Shown in pieces: positions 1 to 7,976 of a stretch of 64,000 nucleotides of DNA. Every line of letters starts with the position of its first letter. The stretch's first letter is position 1. Under the pieces are notes generated by a model. It was not told the DNA's origin, made no database searches, and saw only the letters and a list, made by a program, of their open reading frames with translations. The position numbers and the translations under genes are program-made. The DNA is from Streptomyces sp. NBC_00554 (GTDB lineage Bacteria; Actinomycetota; Actinomycetes; Streptomycetales; Streptomycetaceae): positions 2,852,001-2,916,000 of the forward strand of contig NZ_CP107799.1 in NCBI RefSeq assembly GCF_041431135.1. The letters are read 5' to 3'.

Positions 1-478
1 CGATCACGATGGCGGCCTGCTGGAAGGAGCCGAGGCGCCCGCGGTACGCGGCAGGCGCAACCTCGGCGATGTAGGCGGGGCCGATGACGGAGGCCATGCC
101 GATGGCGAAACCGCCGATGATCCGCCAGAAGGCGAGGTCGTACAGGGAGAAGGGCAGCGCGGACCCGACGGCGCTGACCGTGAACATGACGGCCGAGATC
201 TGCATACAGCGGATGCGGCCGATGCGGTCGGCTATACGGCCCGCGGTCGCCGCGCCGATGGCACAGCCGATCAGTGCGATGGCGATGACCTGGGCCAGCG
301 CCGCCGAGCCGATGTCGTACCGGCTTCGGATGGCCTCGACGGCGCCGTTGATCACGGCACTGTCGTAGCCGAAGAGGAACCCGCCCATCGCGGCCGCCGC
401 CGCGATGAAGATGACGTGCCCGAGATGCTCGGGATGAGCCTCTCGGGCTCCTGACTTGGGGGGCGCTGTGCTGGTCAC
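1..478 (-). CDS. glcP: MFS sugar/proton symporter, glucose permease-like (N-terminal part; gene runs off the left edge)
   Basis: Leftward gene cut by the window edge; about 159 residues are visible. After a short polar N-terminus come a first membrane helix ending in MGGFLFGYDSAVINGA, then a helix pair and loop with GRIADRIGR and FWRIIGGFAIGMASV. These are hallmarks of the sugar porter family (GFLFGYD at TM1, DRxGRR-like loop 2-3). The GTG start at 478 follows a GAGGAG ribosome site. Its place next to smc matches glcP1, the main glucose permease of S. coelicolor, which is known to support glucose uptake and glucose repression. The glucose assignment is inferred from position and family; another hexose is possible. 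Confidence 0.85.
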   Translation of the reverse strand, partial: MTSTAPPKSGAREAHPEHLGHVIFIAAAAAMGGFLFGYDSAVINGAVEAIRSRYDIGSAALAQVIAIALIGCAIGAATAGRIADRIGRIRCMQISAVMFTVSAVGSALPFSLYDLAFWRIIGGFAIGMASVIGPAYIAEVAPAAYRGRLGSFQQAAIVI

Positions 479-733
479 GTGTAACTCCTCGGGCCACCGG
501 CCTCACTGCCGGGGGTGTGGGGCGAGCCCTTCAAGTGGTCATACAAGTGGCGCACAACTTCACGCCGCCCACCACCTGAAGGTAAAAGCAACGTTGCAGA
601 GACTATGCCTTCAAGTTTCGAAGTCAACAGTCCGCTTGCTGTGAATTTTAGGCGCAGGGATGACCATCACTCGTTCAATACTTGAACTCAAGCGGAAGCC
701 CAGGTCACGACCCGTGTGGGCTACACGCATCCC
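479..733 (-). promoter_or_regulatory. Upstream region of the sugar permease with repeated CTTCAAGT-type motifs
   Basis: The 255-base gap between the permease start and the end of smc is less GC-rich than its surroundings. It carries CCTTCAAGT at 528-536 and again at 608-616, exactly 80 bases apart, a variant on the other strand at 574-582, and a perfect inverted repeat GTTCAA-TAC-TTGAAC at 673-687. These are plausible binding sites for a regulator of the permease. No -10/-35 pair is clear by eye. Function is inferred. Confidence 0.45.
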
Positions 734-3700
734 CTAGCGAAGTCGCTGGCTGATGACCTTTGACACACCGTCGCCCTGCATCGAGACGCCGTACAACGCG
801 TCGGCGACCTCCATCGTGCGCTTCTGGTGCGTGATCACGATCAGCTGCGAGGCCTCCTGCAGCTCCTGCATGATCCGGATCAGCCGCTGGAGGTTGGTGT
901 CGTCGAGCGCCGCCTCGACCTCGTCCATCACATAGAACGGACTGGGCCGCGCCTTGAAGATCGACACGAGCAGGGCCACGGCGGTCAGGGACCGTTCGCC
1001 ACCGGAGAGCAGGCTCAGCCGCTTGACCTTCTTGCCCGGAGGACGGGCCTCCACATCGACGCCCGTGGTGAGCATGTTGTCGGGATCGGTCAGGATCAGC
1101 CGCCCCTCCCCGCCCGGGAACAGCCGGCTGAAGACCCCCTCGAACTGCCGGGCGGTGTCCCGGTACGCCTCGGTGAAGACCTGCTCGACGCGCTCGTCGA
1201 CCTCCTTCACCACTTGAAGCAGGTCCGTGCGCGTCTTCTTGAGGTCCTCCAACTGCTCGCTGAGGAACTTGTGGCGCTCCTCCAGCGCGGCGAACTCCTC
1301 AAGGGCGAGCGGGTTGACCTTCCCGAGCTGCTGGTACGCCCGTTCGGCTGACTTGAGCCGCCGCTCCTGCTCGGCGCGGTGGAACGGCCGGGGCTGGTTG
1401 CGCGGGTGCTCCGGGTCCTCGGGCAGTTCCTCACCCTCGGCGGGGAGCGAGGGCGGCACCGGCTGCTGCGGGCCGTAGTCGGCCACCAGACCCGCCGGTT
1501 CGACACCCATCTCCTCCAGCGCCTTCGACTCCAGCTGCTCGATGCGCATCCGCTTCTCGGCGCCGAGCACCTCACCGCGGTGAACCGAATCCGTGAGTTT
1601 GTCGAGCTCGCCCTTGAGGTCGCGTCCTTCGTTGCGGGCGACACCGAGCGCCTGCTCCCGGTGGGCCTTGGCGTTCTCGGCGGCGGCCCGCTCCTCCTGG
1701 GCCCTGGTCAGCGAGACCTCGACGTGCGCGAGCAGCTGCCGCGCGCCGGAGGCGACGGCCTCGGCGACCGCTGCCTCGTGCCGCAGCCTGGCCCGCCGCT
1801 GCTCGGCACGCGCGCGTGCCTCGCGTTCGGCCCGCGCGGCCTTGTCGAGTCCGTCGGCCCGCCCGGCGAGCCCCTTGACCCGCTCCTCGTGCGTACGCAC
1901 CTGGAGCCGGGCCTCCATCTCGGTCTGCCGCGCGTTGGCGCCATCGGCGGCCAGCCGGTCCCGTACGCCGGTGTCGGGCTCCTCCTCCACCGGCATCTCC
2001 TCGGCGACGGTGAGCCGCTCGGCCAGCTCCTCCGCCTCCTCCACGGCCCGGTCGAGCGCGTCCTGCGCCCGCGCGGCCGCGGCGGTACTCCGCTCGGCCT
2101 CCCCCGCCGCACCCCGCGCCTGCCCGGCCAGCCGCCCCAGCTGCTGCGCCACGGACGACTTCTCCCGCTCGGCGGCCCGCCGCCGCTCGCCCAACTCCTC
2201 GACGAGCGCGGCACATTCCTTCCGCCGCCCGGTGGCCTCGTGCTGTGCCTCGCCGAGCGCCTCACACCGCACAGCCAGCTCCTCGAGCTCCGCCGCCGCC
2301 TCGTCGACGGACGCCTGCACCTCCAGCAGACTCGGCGCCCCGGCCGACCCGCCGTGCGCGAAATGCGCCCCCAGCAGGTCCCCTTCAGCGGTGACCGCGG
2401 TCAGCTCCGGCCGCGCGTAGACGAGTTCCTCGGCGTCCTCGAGCGTGCCGACCACGACGATCCCGCGCAGCAGCCGCCGTACGGCGGGCATGAGCTCGGC
2501 GGGGCCCCGGACGAGTTCGGCGGCGTACGGAGGTCCGTCGTTCCGTTCCTGACGAGGTACGCCGCCCTCCATCGCGTGCGTGCCCCGCTCCTCCGGCCCG
2601 CCCGCCAGCAGCAACGCCGCCCGGCCCGCGTCCTGCTTGCGGAGCATGCGGATGGCGTCCGCCGCCGAGGCGGGGGTGGTGACGGCGATGGCGTCGGCCG
2701 CGGCGCCGAAGGCGGCGGCCAGCGGGACCTCGAAGCCGGGGGTGACCGAGAGGAGTTCGGCCGCGGGGCCGAGGAGTCCGGTGAGGCGGTCCTGCGCGCC
2801 GAGCAGGGCTCCCGTGCCGTCCTTGCGGCGCAGTCCGAGGGCGAGTGCCTCACGGCGGGCCTGGGTCGCGGCGCGCCTGCGTTCCGCTGCCGTGGCCGCC
2901 TCGCGGGCCGCCGTCAGCGCCGCTTCCGCGTCGGCCAGCGCCCGCTTGGCCGCCTCGTGCTGCTCCGTCAGCTCGGCGTCGTCCGCGTCGAGGCCGTCGA
3001 CCTCGGCCTTCAGCTGCTCGTACTCCTCCTGGGCCGCGAACGCCCGCTCCTGGGCCTCGTCGCGCGCGGCGGCGAGGCGGTCGATCTCGGCCTGGGCGGA
3101 GGCGGCCCGGGAACGGGCGGCATTGACCTGGCCGTTGAGACGGGCGAGCCCCTCGCGGCGGTCGGCGATGGCGCGGGCGACGTCCTTGAGGCGGCGTTCC
3201 TCGACGGCGAGCTCGCGCTCCAGCTCGGCCCGGTGCGCGACGGTGTCCTCGAGGGCGTGCTCGGCGGCCTCCAGGGCCGCTTCGAGCTCGGCCTCCTGCT
3301 CCCGGATCCGCGCGGCCTCGCGCTCCATGTCCTCCGGGTCGCGTCCGCGCCGCTCCTCGGGAGGTGTCGAAGTCGCGCTCTTCACGCGCGCGTCGGCCAG
3401 CGAGATCGTGCCGCGCACCCGCTCGGCGAGCTGCGACAGCTCGTACCAGGTCTGCTGGGCGCGCTGCAGGCGAGGAGTGAGCTGCCGGACCTCGTCCTCC
3501 AGGAGCGCTTCGCGCTGCTGCGCCTTCTTCAGCTCGGCCTCGGCGGCTTCCTTGCGTTCCTTGAGCGCGGCCTCGTCGGCGATCTCGGTCTGCAGTGCCT
3601 GCCGCAGCCGTACGAGATCGTCGGCAAGGAGACGGAGCCGGGCGTCGCGCAGATCGGCCTGGATGACGGCGGCCCGGCGCGCGACGGCGGCCTGCCTGCC

Positions 3701-4315
3701 CAGCGGCTTCAACTGCCGACGCAGTTCGTCGGTCAGGTCCTGGACCCGCGCCATGTTCGCCTGCATCGCGTCCAGCTTCCGCAGCGCTTTCTCCTTGCGC
3801 TTGCGGTGCTTGAGAACGCCCGCGGCCTCCTCGATGAAGGCGCGGCGGCCCATCGGATCGGCGTGGAGTACGGAGTCGAGCTGGCCCTGTCCGACGATGA
3901 CGTGCATCTCGCGGCCGATGCCGGAGTCACTCAGCAGTTCCTGGATGTCCAGCAGGCGACACGTGTCGCCGTTGAGTTGGTACTCGCTGCCGCCGTTGCG
4001 GAACATGATCCGCGTGATGGTGACTTCGGCGTACTCGATGGGCAGCGCGCCGTCGGAGTTGTCGATGGTGAGGGACACCTCGGCCCGGCCGAGCGGGGGA
4101 CGCCCGGTGGTGCCGGCGAAGATGACGTCCTCCATCTTGCCGCCGCGCAGCGACTTGGCGCCCTGCTCGCCCATGACCCAGCTGAGCGCGTCCACGACAT
4201 TGGACTTGCCCGAACCGTTGGGGCCCACGACACAGGTGATGCCCGGCTCGAACCGCAGCGTGGTCGCCGAGGCGAACGATTTGAACCCGCGCAGGGTCAG
4301 GGCCTTGAGGTGCAC
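734..4315 (-). CDS. smc: Chromosome segregation ATPase Smc (condensin core)
   Basis: Protein of 1193 residues, usual for bacterial Smc. It has an N-terminal ATPase half with Walker A GPNGSGKS at residues 31-38, a first long Glu/Arg/Ala-rich coiled coil, a central globular hinge (around residues 500-680), a second coiled coil, and a C-terminal half with signature LSLLSGGERS and Walker B FYVMDEVEAALDD. The dimer works with ScpA/ScpB to compact and segregate chromosomes, in streptomycetes during sporulation septation. The GTG at 4315 is chosen because homology begins at VHLKALTLRGFKSF; the open frame extends 25 codons further upstream without conserved sequence. A second open frame on the opposite strand is only a GC-bias shadow. 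Confidence 0.97.
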   Translation of the reverse strand: MHLKALTLRGFKSFASATTLRFEPGITCVVGPNGSGKSNVVDALSWVMGEQGAKSLRGGKMEDVIFAGTTGRPPLGRAEVSLTIDNSDGALPIEYAEVTITRIMFRNGGSEYQLNGDTCRLLDIQELLSDSGIGREMHVIVGQGQLDSVLHADPMGRRAFIEEAAGVLKHRKRKEKALRKLDAMQANMARVQDLTDELRRQLKPLGRQAAVARRAAVIQADLRDARLRLLADDLVRLRQALQTEIADEAALKERKEAAEAELKKAQQREALLEDEVRQLTPRLQRAQQTWYELSQLAERVRGTISLADARVKSATSTPPEERRGRDPEDMEREAARIREQEAELEAALEAAEHALEDTVAHRAELERELAVEERRLKDVARAIADRREGLARLNGQVNAARSRAASAQAEIDRLAAARDEAQERAFAAQEEYEQLKAEVDGLDADDAELTEQHEAAKRALADAEAALTAAREAATAAERRRAATQARREALALGLRRKDGTGALLGAQDRLTGLLGPAAELLSVTPGFEVPLAAAFGAAADAIAVTTPASAADAIRMLRKQDAGRAALLLAGGPEERGTHAMEGGVPRQERNDGPPYAAELVRGPAELMPAVRRLLRGIVVVGTLEDAEELVYARPELTAVTAEGDLLGAHFAHGGSAGAPSLLEVQASVDEAAAELEELAVRCEALGEAQHEATGRRKECAALVEELGERRRAAEREKSSVAQQLGRLAGQARGAAGEAERSTAAAARAQDALDRAVEEAEELAERLTVAEEMPVEEEPDTGVRDRLAADGANARQTEMEARLQVRTHEERVKGLAGRADGLDKAARAEREARARAEQRRARLRHEAAVAEAVASGARQLLAHVEVSLTRAQEERAAAENAKAHREQALGVARNEGRDLKGELDKLTDSVHRGEVLGAEKRMRIEQLESKALEEMGVEPAGLVADYGPQQPVPPSLPAEGEELPEDPEHPRNQPRPFHRAEQERRLKSAERAYQQLGKVNPLALEEFAALEERHKFLSEQLEDLKKTRTDLLQVVKEVDERVEQVFTEAYRDTARQFEGVFSRLFPGGEGRLILTDPDNMLTTGVDVEARPPGKKVKRLSLLSGGERSLTAVALLVSIFKARPSPFYVMDEVEAALDDTNLQRLIRIMQELQEASQLIVITHQKRTMEVADALYGVSMQGDGVSKVISQRLR

Positions 4316-4431
4316 GCCGCTGGACTCTACCTTTCGGGCCGGTCTCACTCCATGAACGCGCGGTTTCACCCATGAACGTGCAGGGCACACCAGACGTTAA
4401 AGACAGTGAAAGAGTGCGCGGGGGAAAGAAG

Positions 4432-4456
4432 AAGGGACGCCGAAGAGGCGTCCCTT
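4432..4456 (-). terminator. Hairpin terminator after the 66-aa gene
   Basis: Perfect 10-bp stem AAGGGACGCC / GGCGTCCCTT with a 5-base loop. On the minus strand it is followed by a short pyrimidine-rich run. It lies between the small gene at 4524 and the smc start, so it would separate the two transcripts. Confidence 0.7.
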
Positions 4457-4523
4457 GCAATTCTGACAACTTAGCGGTTGATGTGGGCTGCCCAACCACT
4501 GCTGTCGTGGTGCGATGCAGTGA

Positions 4524-4724
4524 TCAGGTGAGCGCAGGCTCCGCCTGGGGTACGTCGAGATCAAGAAGCGAGTCGTGAGAAGCGGCAGCCGCGAGCGCGT
4601 CGTTCTCGGCCTGGATCCGTACGAGCTCGGATTCGAGGTCCTGTACGCGCTGCTGGAGCCGTCGCATCTCGGCAATGAGTCGCGGGTCGGAACCGCCGAC
4701 GTAACCGAGAAGCGCCTTTGCCAT
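4524..4724 (-). CDS. Conserved 66-aa streptomycete protein of unknown function
   Basis: Small soluble protein beginning MAKALLGYVGGSDPRL. Its middle, roughly residues 17-46, is a predicted short coiled coil (EMRRLQQRVQDLESELVRIQ), and the tail is acidic. The ATG at 4724 follows GGAGGACCATCC, a good ribosome site. I know this as a widely conserved small protein between acyP and smc in streptomycetes, with no assigned role. The coiled coil suggests oligomerisation or a protein partner. It is followed by its own hairpin terminator and preceded by a long untranslated stretch. Confidence 0.8.
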   Translation of the reverse strand: MAKALLGYVGGSDPRLIAEMRRLQQRVQDLESELVRIQAENDALAAAASHDSLLDLDVPQAEPALT

Positions 4725-5110
4725 GATGGATGGTCCTCCACACTGAGTGACCGACCGAAACGGTGTGGGTCGATGGGTCGTGAGGGAATCGCACCCGCGA
4801 TGCTTGACACTTTTAAGTTCTTGCTGCTGTTCCACATGCCAAACAGCTAAGGTGCGCGGGGCTTTCAGCGTCTCACCAAAAAGTTTGACGGTCAACACGA
4901 TCACGCCCTGTACTGGCGGACAACCCGGGGGTGCGCGGCCCTCGAAGGGCGGCGCTGCGACTCCTGCGGGCCCTGGGGGCATGGAGATCATCCGTACTCG
5001 CGGAGCCTGCCACTACAAGCCGTCCTTGGCAACCACCTGGGCCTTTCCGCTTCTGGCAGGTGCCATTGGTATGCCCAGCCGCTCCGGCCCGGTCGGTCGC
5101 GCCGTCTCCG
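4725..5110. other. Non-coding stretch between the 66-aa gene and acyP
   Basis: This 386-base gap holds no convincing gene. The half near 4800-4900 is AT-richer than the neighbourhood and should contain the promoter of the 66-aa gene. A TTGACC box lies near 4885-4890 on the minus strand, but no matching -10 hexamer is evident. A short tRNA T-arm-like sequence near 4775-4800 lacks the rest of a tRNA. Confidence 0.4.
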
Positions 5111-5392
5111 TCAGCGGATGAGGAAGCCGTCGTAGATCCCGCGGGGCGTGTCCCAGATCTCAGTGACTCCGTCCACGCGCCCGGGTGTGTCGTCCCCCTG
5201 GAGCCAGTCCAGCAGGCTCTGGCAGCCGGCCCGAGGGCCCTCCGCGACCACTTGGACCCGTCCGTCGTCCAAATTGAGAGCAAAACCACTCAGCCCCCCG
5301 ATCTCCAGCGCCTTGGCCCGCGTGAACCAGCGGAAACCCACGCCCTGGACCCTCCCGCGTACCCAGACGACCACCCGTACAACCTCGTTCAT
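5111..5392 (-). CDS. acyP: Acylphosphatase
   Basis: Protein of 93 residues, the usual family length. It hydrolyses acyl phosphates such as acetyl phosphate or 1,3-bisphosphoglycerate. The signature [13 protein letters not shown] (residues 12-24) carries the phosphate-binding loop and catalytic Arg, and [11 protein letters not shown] (residues 36-46) carries the catalytic Asn. It is a single-domain cytosolic ferredoxin-like fold. It stands alone, transcribed leftward from a region shared with the divergent CAP-domain gene. Confidence 0.93.
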   Translation of the reverse strand: MNEVVRVVVWVRGRVQGVGFRWFTRAKALEIGGLSGFALNLDDGRVQVVAEGPRAGCQSLLDWLQGDDTPGRVDGVTEIWDTPRGIYDGFLIR

Positions 5393-5466
5393 GGGTGCAC
5401 GCTAACCGGACAATGTCTCTCGGAGCACTTCCTCCCCTTGCGCCATGGGGTACCGTCCCGACCCAA

Positions 5467-5486
5467 TGAGTCTCATATGAAACTCA
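5467..5486. promoter_or_regulatory. 20-bp near-perfect palindrome between acyP and the CAP gene
   Basis: The sequence TGAGTCTCATATGAAACTCA reads almost identically on both strands, with one mismatched pair, and is centred on CATATG. It lies in the divergent intergenic region, 49 bases upstream of the chosen CAP-gene start and 75 upstream of acyP. It is a good candidate operator for a dimeric regulator, which I cannot name. Confidence 0.5.
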
Positions 5487-5534
5487 CTCTTTCGGGTGAG
5501 GTTCACTGACTGCAAGATCGAGGAAGGCCAGGAG

Positions 5535-6500
5535 ATGGGACGCCACCGACGCTCAGCCGCCGGCCGCGCCGCCACAGGTCGCGCCACCGGGGGCACGGAC
5601 ACCCGCACGGACCGCACGGTCATAGACGGTCCCTACGGGCCGGAGAACCTGTACGGCTACGCGGCAGTCGCCGACTTCCCGAGCGGCGCCTCCGCCCGCT
5701 CGCACCGCAAGAGGAAGGGTGCGACCCCCGTACGTACGGGGCTGCTCGGCGTGTCCGCCGCCGTGGCCCTGGGCACCGTCGCCGTCGCGGCCGGTGTGCT
5801 GCCCGGCAGTGAGAACTACTCGCTCGGCGGTGGCGGCAACAACGCCGACAACGTGCAAGCCGCAGGCTCCCCGTCCAGCGTGGAGACCCAGCAGGGCGGA
5901 ACCTCGGGCAGCGCGGAGGACGAGCGCGACGACACGGGGACGAGCCGTGACGCCGAGCGCTCCGCCTCCCCCTCGGCCGCCCCCTCCACACCGTCGGCCG
6001 CTCCGACGACGGAACCGGCGAAGAAGCCCACGGTCAAGCCCACCAAGACGAAGACCCCGTCGAAGCCGGCCGAGAAGGAAACGAAGGCTCCGAAGACCAC
6101 CGCCCCCGTGACGGTGTCCGCCGAGACTGCGGCCGAGGCCGCGGTGCTCGAGCTGGTCAACACGGAGCGGGCCAAGGTGGGTTGCAGCCCGGTGGCGGCG
6201 AACAGCGCCCTGTCGGAACTGGCTTCGGTCTTCAGTGAGGACATGGCCGCGCGCGGCTTCTTCGACCACACCGACCCGGATGGCGCCACCCCCTGGGACC
6301 GTGCGGCGACCGCCGGGATCACCAACCTGGGCGGCGAGAACATAGCCCGCGGGCAGTCCACCGCCGAGGCCGTGATGGAAGCCTGGATGAACAGCCCCGG
6401 CCACCGCGCCAACATCCTGAACTGCGACTTCAAGACGCTGGGCGTAGGCGTGCACATCGCCTCCGGCGGCCCTTGGTGGACGCAGGACTTCGGCTACTGA
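5535..6500 (+). CDS. Exported or membrane-anchored CAP (SCP/PR1) domain protein
   Basis: Protein of 322 residues. A basic N-terminal region is followed near residues 68-83 by a hydrophobic segment (GLLGVSAAVALGTVAVAAG), which is a membrane anchor or signal. A Ser/Thr/Pro/Lys-rich linker (about 100-200) follows. The C-terminal CAP domain (about 205-322) has the family pattern: LVNTERAKVGCSPV, FFDHTDPDG, GENIARGQ, WMNSPGHRANILN and WWTQDFGY. Such proteins act outside the membrane; roles in streptomycetes are poorly known. The start ATG 5535 is preceded by GAGGAAGG about nine bases upstream. An upstream in-frame ATG at 5496 lacks a ribosome site. Confidence 0.88.
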   Translation: MGRHRRSAAGRAATGRATGGTDTRTDRTVIDGPYGPENLYGYAAVADFPSGASARSHRKRKGATPVRTGLLGVSAAVALGTVAVAAGVLPGSENYSLGGGGNNADNVQAAGSPSSVETQQGGTSGSAEDERDDTGTSRDAERSASPSAAPSTPSAAPTTEPAKKPTVKPTKTKTPSKPAEKETKAPKTTAPVTVSAETAAEAAVLELVNTERAKVGCSPVAANSALSELASVFSEDMAARGFFDHTDPDGATPWDRAATAGITNLGGENIARGQSTAEAVMEAWMNSPGHRANILNCDFKTLGVGVHIASGGPWWTQDFGY

Positions 6501-6507
6501 GGCCATT

Positions 6508-6526
6508 CACTAACTCACAGTTAGTG
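6508..6526. promoter_or_regulatory. Inverted repeat operator candidate upstream of the HxlR gene
   Basis: A perfect 8-bp inverted repeat, CACTAACT-CAC-AGTTAGTG, lies 41 bases before the HxlR start. HxlR-family dimers commonly bind short palindromes of this AT-containing type next to their own gene, so autoregulation is the simplest reading. A further half-like GGTTAG follows at 6536-6541. Confidence 0.6.
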
Positions 6527-6566
6527 CAATCTGTCGGTTAGCGCTGTGCCGGAGTATGGTGCGTGC

Positions 6567-6974
6567 ATGGAATCAGCTGTGCGGACTGCCGAGCGCGGTG
6601 GGTCCGAGGACCTCGCGTACAGCGTGTTCGCCCGGAACTGCCCGTCCCGGGGCACGCTGGAGCACGTCACCGGCCGCTGGGGCGCGCTCACCCTCGGGGT
6701 CCTGCACGAGGGCACGCTCCGTTTCAACGAGCTGCGCCGCCGTGTCGACGGAATCAGCGAGAAGATGCTCTCCCAGACGCTCCAGGCGCTGGAGCGCGAC
6801 GGCCTGGTGCACCGCGACGCCCAGCCGACCAATCCGCCACGCGTCGACTACACACTCACGCCGCTTGGCCGCGAGGTCGCCGAGCGCCTGCTGACCCTCA
6901 TCCACTTCATGGAGGGCCGCATGGACGACGTACTCGAGTCCCGCGAGCGCTACGACGAGACGCGCCGCGGCTGA
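6567..6974 (+). CDS. HxlR-family winged-helix transcriptional regulator
   Basis: Protein of 135 residues with the HxlR winged helix: CPSRGTLEHVTGRWGALTLGVL, LRFNELRRRVDGISEKMLSQTLQALERDGLV (recognition helix), and the wing PPRVDYTLTPLGREVAE. A Cys near residue 24 matches the redox/electrophile-sensing Cys often found in the family. The ATG at 6567 was chosen for homology; a GTG seven codons upstream is an alternative. An inverted repeat sits in its promoter. The target is not evident, since the next gene downstream is mutM on the opposite strand. Confidence 0.9.
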   Translation: MESAVRTAERGGSEDLAYSVFARNCPSRGTLEHVTGRWGALTLGVLHEGTLRFNELRRRVDGISEKMLSQTLQALERDGLVHRDAQPTNPPRVDYTLTPLGREVAERLLTLIHFMEGRMDDVLESRERYDETRRG

Positions 6975-6988
6975 GTGTCGGACAGGCC

Positions 6989-7849
6989 CTAGGCGCTCGC
7001 GCGCGGCGGCCGCTGGCACCGCGGGCAGAAGTAGCTGGACCGGTTCATCCAGGCACGCCGCCGTATCGGTGTCCCGCACCGCCCGCAGGGCTCGCCCTCC
7101 CGCCCGTACGCGTCGAGCGAGCGGTCGAAGTAGCCCGACTCCCCGTTGACGTTGACGTAGAGGCTGTCGAAGCTGGTGCCGCCGGCGGCGAGGGCGTCGT
7201 TCATGACGTCGCGGATGTGGCCGAGCAGCTCGGTGGTGCGCGGCCGGGTGAAGGTTCCCGTGGGGCGTTCGTAGTGCAGCTTGGAGCGCCAGAGCGCCTC
7301 GTCCGCGTAGATGTTGCCGACTCCGCTGATCAGCGACTGGTCGAGCAGCGCCCGTTTGATCGTCGTACGTCGCCCGCGCAGCGCCGTGTGGAAGGCGGCG
7401 TCGTCGAAGAGGGGGTCGAGCGGGTCGCGGGCGATGTGCGCGATGACGTCCGGAAGGCCGTCCGAGGTGTTCTCGTGCAGGGAGAGGCCGCCGAAGGTGC
7501 GCTGGTCGACGAAGCGCAGCTCGGTTCCCTGGCCGTCCTCGAAGCGGATGCGGACGCGCAGGTGCTTCTCGTCCGGGGCGTCCTCGGGCTGGACCAGGAG
7601 CTGGCCGCTCATGCCGAGGTGCGCAAGGACGGAGTACGGGGAGTCTGCGAGGGGCAGCCACAGGTACTTGCCCCGGCGCCTGGCCTCTCCCACGCGATGG
7701 CCCGCGAGCGCCTTCGCGAAGCCGTCGGGCCCCGCCAAGTGCCGCCGCACGGCCCGGGGATGCCGTACCTCCACCGTCTTCACGACCCGGCCACTGACCC
7801 AGCGCTCCAGGCCGCGCCGCACGACTTCGACCTCGGGCAACTCGGGCAC
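6989..7849 (-). CDS. mutM: Formamidopyrimidine-DNA glycosylase (Fpg/MutM)
   Basis: Protein of 286 residues that excises 8-oxoguanine and formamidopyrimidines in base-excision repair. After Met removal the N-terminus is PELPEVE, with Pro as catalytic nucleophile and Glu as catalytic acid. The conserved Lys lies in GKYLWL. The helix-two-turns-helix region has [18 protein letters not shown], and the C-terminal zinc finger has [10 protein letters not shown] and CPRCQ. The GTG start at 7849, preceded by GGAGGAG, is fixed because Pro must be residue 2. It lies downstream of rnc, separated by a hairpin and a short repeat array. Confidence 0.97.
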   Translation of the reverse strand: MPELPEVEVVRRGLERWVSGRVVKTVEVRHPRAVRRHLAGPDGFAKALAGHRVGEARRRGKYLWLPLADSPYSVLAHLGMSGQLLVQPEDAPDEKHLRVRIRFEDGQGTELRFVDQRTFGGLSLHENTSDGLPDVIAHIARDPLDPLFDDAAFHTALRGRRTTIKRALLDQSLISGVGNIYADEALWRSKLHYERPTGTFTRPRTTELLGHIRDVMNDALAAGGTSFDSLYVNVNGESGYFDRSLDAYGREGEPCGRCGTPIRRRAWMNRSSYFCPRCQRPPRASA

Positions 7850-7874
7850 GGTGCTCCTCCGGAGGATGCGATAC

Positions 7875-7910
7875 GAACCCCGCCGCTGCGCGAGCGCTGC
7901 GACGGGGTTC
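7875..7910 (-). terminator. Hairpin between rnc and mutM
   Basis: Stem GAACCCCG (7875-7882) / CGGGGTTC (7903-7910) with further GC-rich pairing inside the 20-base loop. There is no U-run. It may terminate or attenuate transcription from rnc into mutM, or act as an RNase III-type processing site. Confidence 0.5.
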
Positions 7911-7913
7911 GGA

Positions 7914-7967
7914 TACTGCGGGTGCTGCGGTACATCAGTTACTGCCGGTACTGCGGGTGTTTCGGTT
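7914..7967. repeat. Degenerate 9-nt tandem repeat between mutM and rnc
   Basis: Six consecutive 9-base units related to TACTGCGGG / ACTGCCGGT fill the spacer just after the rnc stop. The fifth and first units are near copies. It is non-coding. Similar nonamers occur in three other places in this window. Confidence 0.6.
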
Positions 7968-7976
7968 GTGAAGGAA

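Noticed and set aside
1379..4375. Very long open frame on the strand opposite smc
   Set aside because: It mirrors the third-position GC bias of smc, has Leu/Arg/Gly-dominated composition, no domain and no ribosome site.
4770..4805. tRNA T-arm-like sequence GCGGGTGCGATTCCC on the minus strand
   Set aside because: The T-stem has a mismatch, and no matching acceptor 5' strand, D-arm or anticodon arm lies upstream.
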